Source: a virus. Taken from it: 26,281 nucleotides of DNA. Position numbers and translations under genes: made by a program. Shown piece after piece: positions 13,460 to 21,392 of the stretch. The stretch is taken from positions 1-26,281 of the IMG/VR virus record IMGVR_UViG_3300050821_005772; one strand, given 5' to 3'. The first letter of the stretch is position 1, and each line of letters opens with the position of its first letter. The notes under the pieces were generated by a model. It was not told where the DNA came from, did no database searches, and saw only the letters and a list, made by a program, of their open reading frames with translations.

Positions 13460-13855
13460 ATGATCAGCTCGAATGACTTCGCCAGACGAGGCGCTCGCGC
13501 CAGCGATCCACATACGAGCCATCTGGCTGCGCACCGCACGCCCATTCTTCGATCACGAGATCGGATGCTCGTCTTGTACGAGCACGCGAAACATTTAAGA
13601 AACGGGCTTACCGATTTTGAGCTTGCAGCCAATCTAAATCGACAACAAACGAGCGTTGGGAAGCGACGCGGTGAACTGCGCGATCTTGGATTGATATACG
13701 CCACCTCTGTCCGCCGATTAGCGCCAAGCGGCAGTGCGGCGATTGTATGGGCCTTGACGTATAAGGGTCTTGTTTTTCTTGTGCGTCTTCAATCGCGCGC
13801 TAGTTCACCAAAACCACATCATCATCCTCACGCGGGGAAGTGCGAGCATGTCTGA
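13460..13855 (+). CDS. Winged-helix DNA-binding protein
   Basis: The protein has 131 residues. The segment from about 20 to 100 follows a pattern of small phage wHTH proteins: DPHTSHLAAHRTPILRSRDR, then the first helices MLVLYEHAKHL, recognition part LTDFELAANLNRQQTSVGKRRGELRDLGLI and a wing with RRLAPSGSAAIVWALTYKG. The C-terminus is His-rich (PKPHHHPHAG), possibly metal binding. No Shine-Dalgarno is clear before the ATG at 13460. It comes after the strong terminator, so it probably has its own promoter or is read by leak-through. Its stop overlaps the next gene. A regulatory role is inferred from the fold. Confidence 0.7.
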   Translation: MISSNDFARRGARASDPHTSHLAAHRTPILRSRDRMLVLYEHAKHLRNGLTDFELAANLNRQQTSVGKRRGELRDLGLIYATSVRRLAPSGSAAIVWALTYKGLVFLVRLQSRASSPKPHHHPHAGKCEHV

Positions 13856-14135
13856 GCATAAATGGCGGGAAAAACAGCTCGGCGATGCGCCGATCGAGGC
13901 GAAATACCGCGCGCAAATGACCGCCATCGCCCAAGTTCTCGACAGCTATCTCAATGGTGACGCCAAGGGCAACGACCGCAAGACCGGCTTTGTGCTCATG
14001 GTGTTTCCGTTCAGCGACCATACAGGACGCTGCAACTACCTCTCCAACGGCGCTGACCGCAACGACATCGTCACCTTGATGAAGGAGATGATCGCGCGGT
14101 TCGAGGGCCAGCCGGAAGTGAAGGGGCGAGCCTGA
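13848..14135 (+). CDS. Conserved small phage protein
   Basis: From the ATG at 13848 (ggggaag upstream) the protein has 95 residues. The C-terminal half, GFVLMVFPFSDHTGRCNYLSNGADRNDIVTLMKEMIARFEGQPE, matches a motif seen in many small phage proteins (NYISNGxDREDVxxLLKEQxARFxGQ). I know no function for that family. It overlaps the wHTH gene by 8 bases and is the last rightward gene before the convergent gap. Confidence 0.75.
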   Translation: MSEHKWREKQLGDAPIEAKYRAQMTAIAQVLDSYLNGDAKGNDRKTGFVLMVFPFSDHTGRCNYLSNGADRNDIVTLMKEMIARFEGQPEVKGRA

Positions 14136-14576
14136 ATTTTGTCTCCTGATGTCGGTTTTTCAGCGCATGATTTAGGCGAGATTTTAGGCCCAAAACGAGA
14201 CATCGCATGATAGTTTATGACAGGATGTGTCGGCCTACAACAGCATACAAAAAGCGATGAATTGGCGCGTTTCTCCATAAATCAAGGGGTTAGCGTTGTT
14301 GGTTCATGTCTGCCTGTCCAGACAAAACGCCACCATCTTACCCTTGTAGGGCATTTACGTGTCTGCAATATCAATGCCTTAGTGGTCGCTAAATCCTGTG
14401 ACGCATGATTTTGCGTGTTTTGATGCTTGATGATGGTCGATGTTGGCCACGTTTGTAGACACAAACAAACAACGAGTTTAGGGGGTTGCGTGATTGTTTT
14501 GATGTGTTCTAGATCGCGACAAAATGAGGAGGGCACACCAATGTCACCAAACTACAATGGAGAGCGGAGCGTCAAT
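14136..14576. other. Lower-GC convergent non-coding region
   Basis: About 440 bases between the rightward early genes and the leftward late genes are visibly lower in GC than the rest, and they hold no convincing gene. Visible structures are tgtctg-N6-cagaca (14308-14325) and gtttgt-agac-acaaac (14451-14466), both small perfect hairpins. TGTCT/AGACA words are dense here (seven copies). No clear bidirectional terminator can be placed, although one is expected. A small non-coding RNA is possible. A strong Shine-Dalgarno on the plus strand at 14527-14532 is treated separately. Confidence 0.6.
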
Positions 14577-14795
14577 TCATCGCGGGCTAAGCTCCCGCTC
14601 GACCTTGGTCAGCGCTTCGGCAAGCGTGAGCCACTGTTCGCATTCGTCCGCCTCGATCTTGCCGCGCGTGAAGCTGTGCGCCTTGCGTTCGGCCATCCGG
14701 CGCAGCGATCCCAAAAAAGCCCCCGGCTCGTCGGCGTCAAGCAACAGCCCGAGATATTCGTGAAGCGCCGCTCTTTCCAGCTCGCTTAGACGCAA
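14577..14795 (-). CDS. Small hypothetical phage protein (late operon end)
   Basis: The credible part is about 72 residues: LRLSELERAALHEYLGLL, then DADEPGAFLGSLRRMAERK and ADECEQWLTLAEALTKVERE. It is mostly helical and charged, and it resembles small phage proteins with an 'LxxEERAALAEYL...RMAERK' pattern of unknown function. The start is uncertain. A TTG at 14795 lies 8 bases past the stop of the upstream gene; the open frame extends further upstream (to 15017), but that part overlaps the preceding gene and looks like a shadow. It is the last gene of the late operon. An 82-codon ORF with a perfect Shine-Dalgarno runs antisense to it. Confidence 0.6.
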   Translation of the reverse strand: MRLSELERAALHEYLGLLLDADEPGAFLGSLRRMAERKAHSFTRGKIEADECEQWLTLAEALTKVERELSPR

Positions 14796-14802
14796 TCGCC
14801 GT

Positions 14803-15240
14803 TCATCTGCGGGTCGGTTTCGCCGGTTTGAATACAGTGTCTGCAACCCCTCGTGAATTGACCGGATTGCCCGCCAGGGGCTGCGGCCCCCACGGCTGGC
14901 GCGCCGGGCCGCTCGGCGGGCGATAGCCTGAACCCAGGCCCATGACGCCGTTTTGAGAGAGCATAGACGCGCCGGGAGCGAGGGGAGGCAACGCCGCCCC
15001 CGGCGCGGAGGTTCCAACCGGGCCGGGAAAACCCCGGAAATATCCCGGTATGGTCCCTGGTTTCGGACCCGCCATTCCGCCGAGCGTCTGGCCGATCGTC
15101 GCCCCCTTGGCGACGCCAGCGTTGTTCGGGACCATCACCCCGCCGTTGGGCGACAAGGGATCGGTGCGGCCCGCGTGCGTGCCGGTGATCCCCATCAGCG
15201 AGAGAGGAAGCCCGGTGATCGATGGCGCGTTGCTCGCCAT
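14803..15240 (-). CDS. Gly/Pro-rich virion-region protein
   Basis: From the ATG at 15240 (Shine-Dalgarno ggggag 7 bases upstream) the protein has 145 residues. It is rich in Gly, Pro, Ala and Met and has little predicted secondary structure (GATIGQTLGGMAGPKPGTIPGYF). The tail is basic (FKPAKPTRR). No family is recognised. It follows the SleB-type hydrolase by one base, so it is part of the late operon. It could be a flexible virion or ejection component like the other Gly/Pro-rich neighbours. Confidence 0.7.
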   Translation of the reverse strand: MASNAPSITGLPLSLMGITGTHAGRTDPLSPNGGVMVPNNAGVAKGATIGQTLGGMAGPKPGTIPGYFRGFPGPVGTSAPGAALPPLAPGASMLSQNGVMGLGSGYRPPSGPARQPWGPQPLAGNPVNSRGVADTVFKPAKPTRR

Positions 15241-15241
15241 T

Positions 15242-15898
15242 TCAGCTCCCCTGCGCGCCGATGTCTGCGTAGCCGCCCGCAATCTGGTTCGGCACCGATT
15301 GGCCGGGTCCGGTCGAGCCGCCGACGAAAGTCTGGTCGCCGATCTTGACCCTGTTCTGCGCGGCGAGCGGAGCCGCCCACTTCGGCGGGGTTTTCATGAA
15401 CCCGTAATAGTGGGTTGCGCCGCCGGTCGGGTCGGGGATGAGCCCGGCGTAGACCTTGTCTACGAGGTCGCCGATGTTGCGGTAGGCGTTCGCCAAGACA
15501 GGGTTGGAGTTGTTGGGCGAAAGGTTCTGCGCCGTGGGGTTGCTCTCGGGAACTCCCGGCGCGTTCCACGGCGAGAATTCATGGAAGCCGCGCGCCGGAT
15601 TGACCCCCGCCGCTGGGGCCGTGACGACGTTGGCGATGGTGTTGGGTTGGTTCCCGCTATAGCCGCCAGCGGCGACGCGGTTCAGGATGGCGTGAACGAT
15701 CCCCACCTGGCCGAGCACGGGCTGGTTGCTCGCTTCGCCGTAGACAGTCTTGATCAGCATGTCTCGGTCGTTGGGGTCCAACGGCGGCCCGCCCGCCGTC
15801 GAGGGCGTGGGTTCGGGCGCACTCGCCGCGCCCAGCATCGAGGCGACGCTCGGGTCGAGCGGGGTCTGGTCTGAGCCGTCGTTGGTGGGATCAGCCAT
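15242..15898 (-). CDS. SleB-type cell wall hydrolase
   Basis: This is a predicted peptidoglycan amidase or transglycosylase of the SleB / Hydrolase_2 family, 218 residues long. After a disordered 40-residue start, the domain runs DRDMLIKTVYGEASNQP (catalytic Glu in YGEA), then QVGIVHAILNRVAAGGYSGN, FHEFSPWN and ATHYYGF...PPKW, which are the family's conserved blocks. There is no signal peptide, and it is encoded among virion proteins, so it more likely acts during genome entry as a virion-carried enzyme than as the lysis endolysin. It sits between a second peptidoglycan hydrolase gene and a Gly/Pro-rich protein. Confidence 0.88.
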   Translation of the reverse strand: MADPTNDGSDQTPLDPSVASMLGAASAPEPTPSTAGGPPLDPNDRDMLIKTVYGEASNQPVLGQVGIVHAILNRVAAGGYSGNQPNTIANVVTAPAAGVNPARGFHEFSPWNAPGVPESNPTAQNLSPNNSNPVLANAYRNIGDLVDKVYAGLIPDPTGGATHYYGFMKTPPKWAAPLAAQNRVKIGDQTFVGGSTGPGQSVPNQIAGGYADIGAQGS

Positions 15899-15899
15899 T

Positions 15900-16799
15900 T
15901 CACGTCAACCGGGTGACGGCTGGGCGGCGGATGCCGAGCCCCGCGCCGCCGCTGTAAAGGAGCCCCGACATGCCCGTCATCGGCACGTCGGTCGGCAATT
16001 GGACCTGGCTCTGCGCTGTCGGGTCCGCCATCAGCCCCAGAAGCCCCGTCATGCCCCCTGGGCCGCTTCCGGGCTGTCCGACAGCGCCCGCGCCCGGACC
16101 CCCGCCAGCGGTCAAATTTGAGGCGTTGGCGGCGTCGTCGGCGGCGGCCCTGAACGCCATCTGCGGACCAGGCGCGGGCGGGGCGGCCTGCGCCAGTGCC
16201 GCGTTGTTGCTCCCGCCGCCCATGCTAGGGACAGCCATGCTCCCGAGCGCCTGGCCGATCATCGAGGTCATGTTGGGAGGCGCGGCTGTCTGCGGTGTCT
16301 GGGCCGTGACCGGCGCGCCAGGCGCTGCGGCGCTGCCCGCGCCGATGTTGCCGCCAGCCGGGAAATTGCCGCTGGCGACAGCCTGGGCGTTGGCGAGGCG
16401 CGTTCCCTCGGTCGGGCTTCCATAACGGATGTATTGATGCAGCGCGTGGTTGGCGCTCGCCACGTCGGTCGCCGCCAGAAAGGCTCTCGAATTGCCAGCT
16501 TCCGAACCGCCCATCTCGTGCTTGATGAAATCGAGTTGGACGCCAAGATCGTTGGAAGGCTTGCCCTGCGCGGCGGCGAAAGCGTTCAGGTTGGCGCGCC
16601 GCTCGTTCTCCCACTGGATAAGCCCGACAGCCCCTTCGCCAGCATTGTATGCGTTGGGGCTGAAACCGCTCTCGACCTGCATATTGCCGACGAGCGCGGC
16701 GGCTTGCGCCGGGTTGAAGCCGCGCGCGATCAAACCCTGATAGATTTGCGAAGCCGCGCCGCCAGGGCGGTTGAAATTCTGTCCGGGTTGGTCAACCAA
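15900..16799 (-). CDS. Phage tail lysozyme domain protein
   Basis: This 299-residue protein has an N-terminal phage tail lysozyme domain (about 15-140): SQIYQGLIARGFNPAQAAALVGNMQVESGFSPN with the catalytic Glu in VESG, then GAVGLIQWENERRANLNAFAA and DFIKHEMGG. The C-terminal half is Ala/Gly/Pro-rich and probably a flexible virion anchor. The start is a TTG at 16799, supported by the Shine-Dalgarno aggggag 8 bases upstream; it overlaps the end of the preceding gene by 8 bases. It would cut the murein at the tail tip during DNA entry. It is followed one base later by the SleB-type gene. Confidence 0.88.
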   Translation of the reverse strand: MVDQPGQNFNRPGGAASQIYQGLIARGFNPAQAAALVGNMQVESGFSPNAYNAGEGAVGLIQWENERRANLNAFAAAQGKPSNDLGVQLDFIKHEMGGSEAGNSRAFLAATDVASANHALHQYIRYGSPTEGTRLANAQAVASGNFPAGGNIGAGSAAAPGAPVTAQTPQTAAPPNMTSMIGQALGSMAVPSMGGGSNNAALAQAAPPAPGPQMAFRAAADDAANASNLTAGGGPGAGAVGQPGSGPGGMTGLLGLMADPTAQSQVQLPTDVPMTGMSGLLYSGGAGLGIRRPAVTRLT

Positions 16800-17463
16800 G
16801 CAGCGTTCTCCCCTGGTAGCGAGCGGCTTGCTGGACCGGGGTCGGCATCCTCAAACCGGGTGTCTGCGTCGGTGTCTGGACCGGGTTGCGGATCAAACCG
16901 CTCATGCCCTGCGGCTGGCCCTGCGCATTGTACCCGAGCAGGTGCCCGAGCGCCTGGCCGAGCGCGGTGAACAGGTTCCAGCCTTGCGGCGTCGCTGGCG
17001 CGGGAGCCTGCGCTGTCTGCGGCGTGTTGGCCCCGTCGAAGACATTGGCGGGGAGATTGTTGAAAACGCCGCCGACATTGGCTCCCCCTGGCCCCGTGTT
17101 CGATGGGGCGACGGCTGGACGCGCTGCGGTCGCCGGATAAGGCGCGCCCCTGGCGTCGAGATTGCCGAGAGAGCCGTTGAGATAGTTGCCCTTGACCGAT
17201 TGCGCCGGTCCCATCGACGGGCCGTAAACCCCGGTAGGCGGCTTCGCTTGCGATGCAAGGATCGAACTGATGAGCGGCGGCGGTGTGCCCTGGGGGCTCG
17301 TATCCATGCCGAATGACGGATTGTATTGCGGGCCTTGACCGGGGTCGATCGAAGCGATCGTGTCTTCCGGTTGCTGCGGGACCGGCGCGCCCCGCGCGAT
17401 GCGCGAGGGCAGCGACGGATCGTAGATCGAGCTTGACCCTGTCTGCGGATTGATGAGCGCCAT
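16792..17463 (-). CDS. Pro/Gln-rich virion protein
   Basis: From the ATG at 17463 the protein has 223 residues. It begins MALINPQTGSSSIYDPSLPSR and is low in complexity, rich in Pro, Gln, Asn and Gly. One more ordered stretch is WNLFTALGQALGHLLGYNAQG (about 169-189), which could be an amphipathic helix. No family is recognised. It lies two bases after the large internal protein and overlaps the tail lysozyme start, so it is probably part of the ejected core or its chaperone set. Confidence 0.7.
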   Translation of the reverse strand: MALINPQTGSSSIYDPSLPSRIARGAPVPQQPEDTIASIDPGQGPQYNPSFGMDTSPQGTPPPLISSILASQAKPPTGVYGPSMGPAQSVKGNYLNGSLGNLDARGAPYPATAARPAVAPSNTGPGGANVGGVFNNLPANVFDGANTPQTAQAPAPATPQGWNLFTALGQALGHLLGYNAQGQPQGMSGLIRNPVQTPTQTPGLRMPTPVQQAARYQGRTLLG

Positions 17464-17465
17464 GT

Positions 17466-19730
17466 CTACTGTCCTGAGTTTTGCCGTTGCGCCTGAATGT
17501 TGGCGAGCTGGATGAGCGCGGGGATATTGATATTCTGACGCCACGCCTGCGGAACCCCGGCAATAGCGCGAACCGCGCCGGGACGCTCCATGCCGAGCGC
17601 CGCCGCCCCGCCGCCAGCCAAGGTTCTAAGCCACCCGGCTTTCTCCGCTGCGCCTTCCGCCATCGCCGTCGTCGCCAACGCGCCCGACAGCCCCGCCGGT
17701 CCCGGCTTGAGGTCGTAGGCGTTTCCAGCGGTCCTGACATCCTTGAGAAGCGGGACAACTGAAGACGGACCCGCTGGACCCGCCGACTGTTGCGTCAACA
17801 AGCTCTCTCCTGCCGGGGTGATCTTGTTGATGTCCGTTGCGGCTTGCGTTGGGTTGAACTCGTTGTTTTTCTGACCGAGCCTAGACACGACGGCGGCGAG
17901 CACATTCCTGAACCCCGGAGTGTTCAGGTAAGGCTGGGCGTTCTGAGGGTTTTTGAGCAGGTTTGTCGCGGCGTTGGTGAGCTGCGTGTCTCCGGGCGGG
18001 GCGGTGTATTCGCCGGGGCTGGGGGTCGGGCCGACCGCGTTGGTCCGCGCCGTGGTGAAGCTCCGCTTGAGGTTCATCGCGTCGTTGTAGCCTTGCACGG
18101 CGTTGGCGTAGCGCTGGCCGAGCCCGTTCGGATCGATGGCGTTCAGGTGAGCGCCGAGCGCGTCTCGAAGCGCGTCCGTGACTTCACCCGCAACCCAATC
18201 ACCTTGCTGTGCGAGGTTGCCCATGTTGCTCTTGTGCTGGCGCAAGGTGTCGAACGAGACGCCCTGGTTGGCGGCGATGTTCTGGTTGAGCTGGTCGATA
18301 CCACTCTGAAGGGCCGAGTTCGTGGCTTGCGGGTTGTTCGGGTTCATATGGGCTTTAAGCGTCGCGATCTGAGCGCGCCAATTCGCGCCTGCGACCGGGT
18401 CTTGATCCTGAAGCTTGCTGGCGATGTCGTTGAGCACGCCGTTGACCGTGGCGTCGCCCGCGCCGCTCAGAACAGAAATCGTGCGGCCCTGATTGTCGAA
18501 ACCCATGACCCCGTTCAGTTTCGTTCGGAGGGCGTCAAGCACGGGGCCAGTGACGAGCTGCGGGTTGCCGTTGGCGTCGGTGAGGTTGCGCGACGAGGCG
18601 TCATTCTCGACCTGTCTGGTGTTGTTCTGCGCTGTCTGCCAGGCTTGGGTGAGCTGGTCTTGCGCCGCGCCGCGCCATTCAGCGCCAGCCCCTCCTGGCT
18701 CGGTGTTGACGGGGGTTCCGGGCTGAGTGAGCTGGTTGGCGGCGCTGTCTACGCCCTGCTCCAAGCCTGCGCCGACTTTACCCCGCGCATTGAGCACCGG
18801 GATGTTGACGCCGGGAAAAGACATCGCGCTCTTTTCCAGCCCCTTGACGACCGGCCCTCCGACCATGCCCGCTGTCGGCGTTAAGTCTGGGTTGCCGACA
18901 GCGCTGCCGAGCCTTTTTACAGCGGCCCAGATGTCGCTCGCGTTCGGGTTGCGGATGGTGTCGCGCACCCCTTGCGGCAGAAGGTCGATCCCCTTGCTCG
19001 CGACCGTCTCAAGCGGGATCGAACCCGGAATGAGCCCGCCGACAAATCCTCCAGCCTCGCCGCCGACCGCGTTGCCGATGGTCGAGCCAGCCCATTGCAA
19101 GCCAGCCTGAACCGGGGCTTTGACCGCCGACCAAATCGGGCCAGCCCCGGCGAGCTTGTTGGCTGACGCCAACGACAAAAGCGCTTCTGCCACTTTCCCC
19201 GCTGTGGTGTCTTCGGGCGTGATCCCAAGCGCAGCCGGGACCGCTTGCGACGGGATCGGGAGATCGGGGCTCGGCGCAGCGCCGCCGTATTTGGTCGCGA
19301 GATGCGAAAGGACATTGGCCCCGCCAACGAGCACGCTCGGAACGCCGAGCGCGAGATTAGAGCCGACATGCGCCGCCATCTTGCCGGTCGCGGACGGCCA
19401 GTTGTTCAGGTAATTGTCTGCGGCGTTGGCTGTGTTGGCCGCCGTAGACAGAGCGCCGCCGGTCGCATTGTCTGCGGACTGAAAGCTGGGCGCGCTCACG
19501 CTCGGCGTCCGGTCGCTGACGTATTTGATCGCCGCGTCGAGCGGGTTGGTCGTCTGCACCGGGGCGTTGAAGTCGATCGTGCCCGGCGCGCCTTGCGCCG
19601 GAGCTTGTTTGGAAGACTTGTTCGCAGCCTCAAGGCGCGAGACACTGTTCTTGATGCTGTCAGCGTCCAGCCCGTCAGGGATGGATGCGATCGTGCCGTC
19701 AGAAAGAGTGACGTTCACAGCGGGCTCCAT
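17466..19730 (-). CDS. Large internal virion / ejection protein
   Basis: This 754-residue protein has an N-terminal segment LSDGTIASIPDGLDADSIKNSV similar to short motifs at the start of other podovirus ejection proteins. Several Ala/Gly-rich hydrophobic stretches follow (for example LALGVPSVLVGGANVLSHLA around 128-147, and IGNAVGGEAGGFVGGLIPGS around 218-237). A long helical, Gln/Asn-rich region (about 350-560) is likely coiled-coil. No enzyme motif is visible; the murein-cleaving activity that T7 gp16 carries in the same chain lies here in the separate genes downstream. Its size and place after two other internal proteins fit the gp16-like position of a podovirus core. Confidence 0.72.
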   Translation of the reverse strand: MEPAVNVTLSDGTIASIPDGLDADSIKNSVSRLEAANKSSKQAPAQGAPGTIDFNAPVQTTNPLDAAIKYVSDRTPSVSAPSFQSADNATGGALSTAANTANAADNYLNNWPSATGKMAAHVGSNLALGVPSVLVGGANVLSHLATKYGGAAPSPDLPIPSQAVPAALGITPEDTTAGKVAEALLSLASANKLAGAGPIWSAVKAPVQAGLQWAGSTIGNAVGGEAGGFVGGLIPGSIPLETVASKGIDLLPQGVRDTIRNPNASDIWAAVKRLGSAVGNPDLTPTAGMVGGPVVKGLEKSAMSFPGVNIPVLNARGKVGAGLEQGVDSAANQLTQPGTPVNTEPGGAGAEWRGAAQDQLTQAWQTAQNNTRQVENDASSRNLTDANGNPQLVTGPVLDALRTKLNGVMGFDNQGRTISVLSGAGDATVNGVLNDIASKLQDQDPVAGANWRAQIATLKAHMNPNNPQATNSALQSGIDQLNQNIAANQGVSFDTLRQHKSNMGNLAQQGDWVAGEVTDALRDALGAHLNAIDPNGLGQRYANAVQGYNDAMNLKRSFTTARTNAVGPTPSPGEYTAPPGDTQLTNAATNLLKNPQNAQPYLNTPGFRNVLAAVVSRLGQKNNEFNPTQAATDINKITPAGESLLTQQSAGPAGPSSVVPLLKDVRTAGNAYDLKPGPAGLSGALATTAMAEGAAEKAGWLRTLAGGGAAALGMERPGAVRAIAGVPQAWRQNINIPALIQLANIQAQRQNSGQ

Positions 19731-21379
19731 TTGCCGTCTGGACCTAGACGCTCGACAGCGCCCGAGGTTGGGTTCACGCGGATTGTCGGAGCACCGCTAG
19801 GCGTTGGCGCTGTTTTCGTCGTCGGCCCTAACGGAGTTTCAGGGTACTTCTGCCGAACCCCGTTCAAGATCGCCATCGGGTCGATCGCGGCGCGGCCTTG
19901 CAGGAACTGATCGTAGGCTTGCGGAGTGATCCCAGCCATTCCTGGGCTCGCCCTGCGTGCCTGCGCGCCGAGCCCGGCGACCTGTCTGTTCATTTCGGCA
20001 GTCGCGTCGAGCGCGTTGACGATCCGGGTCAGTGACCCTGCGTCGAGGCTCGCCATCGGCATCCCGCGCTGCGCCAGGGCGATTTCAGGCGCGGCGACGC
20101 GCTGGAAGCCGTAGTCGTCTTTCAACTCAGGCAAGAGCTGGCTGACCATCGTGTCGTAGACATTGCGCGCCGACTGCCCTTGCCCGATCGTGACCCCGTA
20201 CTCTTCCTGAATTTTGGCGGCGAGTGAGCCCGCGACCTGGCTGAGCGGGTTTTGGTTGTTGAGGTAGGGCATGACCTCGCGCAGCCGCGCGACTTTCGCC
20301 GACAATTCGTTGGCCCTGAACCCCGCCGCCTGGGCCTCGTTGACGGTGTCTGTGGCGAGCTTGGCGCTCTGTTCGCCGCCTTCCTTGCCGGAAGCTTCAG
20401 CCGCAGCGGCGGTCTGAACGGCTTGAGGATCGAGATTGCGCGGGGGATAGTAAGTCTCGTTCGGCCCCAGCGTCGTCGGAGGCGACGCGCCGATCGGCAC
20501 GACCGTCACCGGGCTTTGCCCCGGAGCCGGGTTCGAGTTGATGATCACGCCCGCGCTGACCTCGTTGATACCACGCGCGCGCAGACCGCTCGCCACCATC
20601 TCCTGGATCGCTCTAGCCGCGATCTCCTGGTTCTGGACCGCTGTGAGGTTGGGTTGATTGACCGGCGTGCCTGCGGCGACCCCCTGGCCGGTGAAGAGCG
20701 TCGTGTTGATGCGCTGATTGGCGAGATCGGCAGGGCTCGTCGCAGTCGCCCCTGCGGCGAGGTTGCCGCCAGCGGCGATCTTCTGCGCTTCGGCAGGGCT
20801 GCTGAAAACTTGCGCTCCGGCCAGAGCGTGCGACACGTCGGGCATGTTCGACGGGGTCGCGCCAGCGACCGCGTTAGCCGCATTGAGCGTGGCGGCGCTC
20901 TTGGCGATGTCGGTTGTCGCGCCTGCGACTTGCGACTGATAGGTGGGGAGCGAAGCGCCTGCGAGCAATTGCGCTTGCCCCGAGGCAATCTGCCCCGGCG
21001 TCATGCCCGCCGTGTCTGGACTGCCGGGGGTCAGCGCGCCCGCCGCCGTGCGGTTGGCGTTAAGCTTGGCGAGCCCGGTCGTGGCGTTGACCCATTGCTC
21101 TGGATTGTAGCTCCCCGAACGGATCGCGGCGGCGGTCGCGGCGAGGCTGGCGCTGTCTTCGCCGAGTGGGTTGGCGTTCAGGTAGACCTGGGCGGCGTTC
21201 GCGTTCATCGCGTCGATCGACTTCTTCTGGCCCAGCTCGAACTGGCTGAGCTGCATTTGCTGGCCCATCTGCATCGCGCGCGCCCGCGCCATCGGGTCGT
21301 AGGCTTGGCCCCAGGCGTCGGCCATCGAGCCCAGGGTCGAGCCCAGGGTGTCGTCGCCGGGCATCCGCAGAACGGGCAT
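19715..21379 (-). CDS. Internal virion protein, gp15-like position
   Basis: The protein has 554 residues. The start MPVLRMPGDDTLGSTLGSMADAW and the Met/Gln-rich helix after it (ARAMQMGQQMQLSQFELGQKK) are typical of podovirus core proteins. The middle is Ala/Asn/Gly-rich, and the C-terminal third has helical segments (QAYDQFLQGRAAIDPMAILNGV). No catalytic motif is visible. It overlaps the start of the next gene by 16 bases, indicating coupled translation and probably a fixed stoichiometry in the ejected tunnel. The assignment rests on gene order and composition. Confidence 0.68.
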   Translation of the reverse strand: MPVLRMPGDDTLGSTLGSMADAWGQAYDPMARARAMQMGQQMQLSQFELGQKKSIDAMNANAAQVYLNANPLGEDSASLAATAAAIRSGSYNPEQWVNATTGLAKLNANRTAAGALTPGSPDTAGMTPGQIASGQAQLLAGASLPTYQSQVAGATTDIAKSAATLNAANAVAGATPSNMPDVSHALAGAQVFSSPAEAQKIAAGGNLAAGATATSPADLANQRINTTLFTGQGVAAGTPVNQPNLTAVQNQEIAARAIQEMVASGLRARGINEVSAGVIINSNPAPGQSPVTVVPIGASPPTTLGPNETYYPPRNLDPQAVQTAAAAEASGKEGGEQSAKLATDTVNEAQAAGFRANELSAKVARLREVMPYLNNQNPLSQVAGSLAAKIQEEYGVTIGQGQSARNVYDTMVSQLLPELKDDYGFQRVAAPEIALAQRGMPMASLDAGSLTRIVNALDATAEMNRQVAGLGAQARRASPGMAGITPQAYDQFLQGRAAIDPMAILNGVRQKYPETPLGPTTKTAPTPSGAPTIRVNPTSGAVERLGPDGKWSPL

Positions 21380-21392
21380 CTCTCAAAACTCC

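Noticed and set aside
13460-14135. Anti-CRISPR and regulator pair after the terminator
   Set aside because: A wHTH gene next to a small gene is suggestive, but the order is reversed from most such loci and the small protein matches a widespread phage family of unknown function. There is no positive evidence.
14217-14408. Short plus-strand ORF in the convergent gap
   Set aside because: It has no ribosome binding site and shadow-like composition without any motif.
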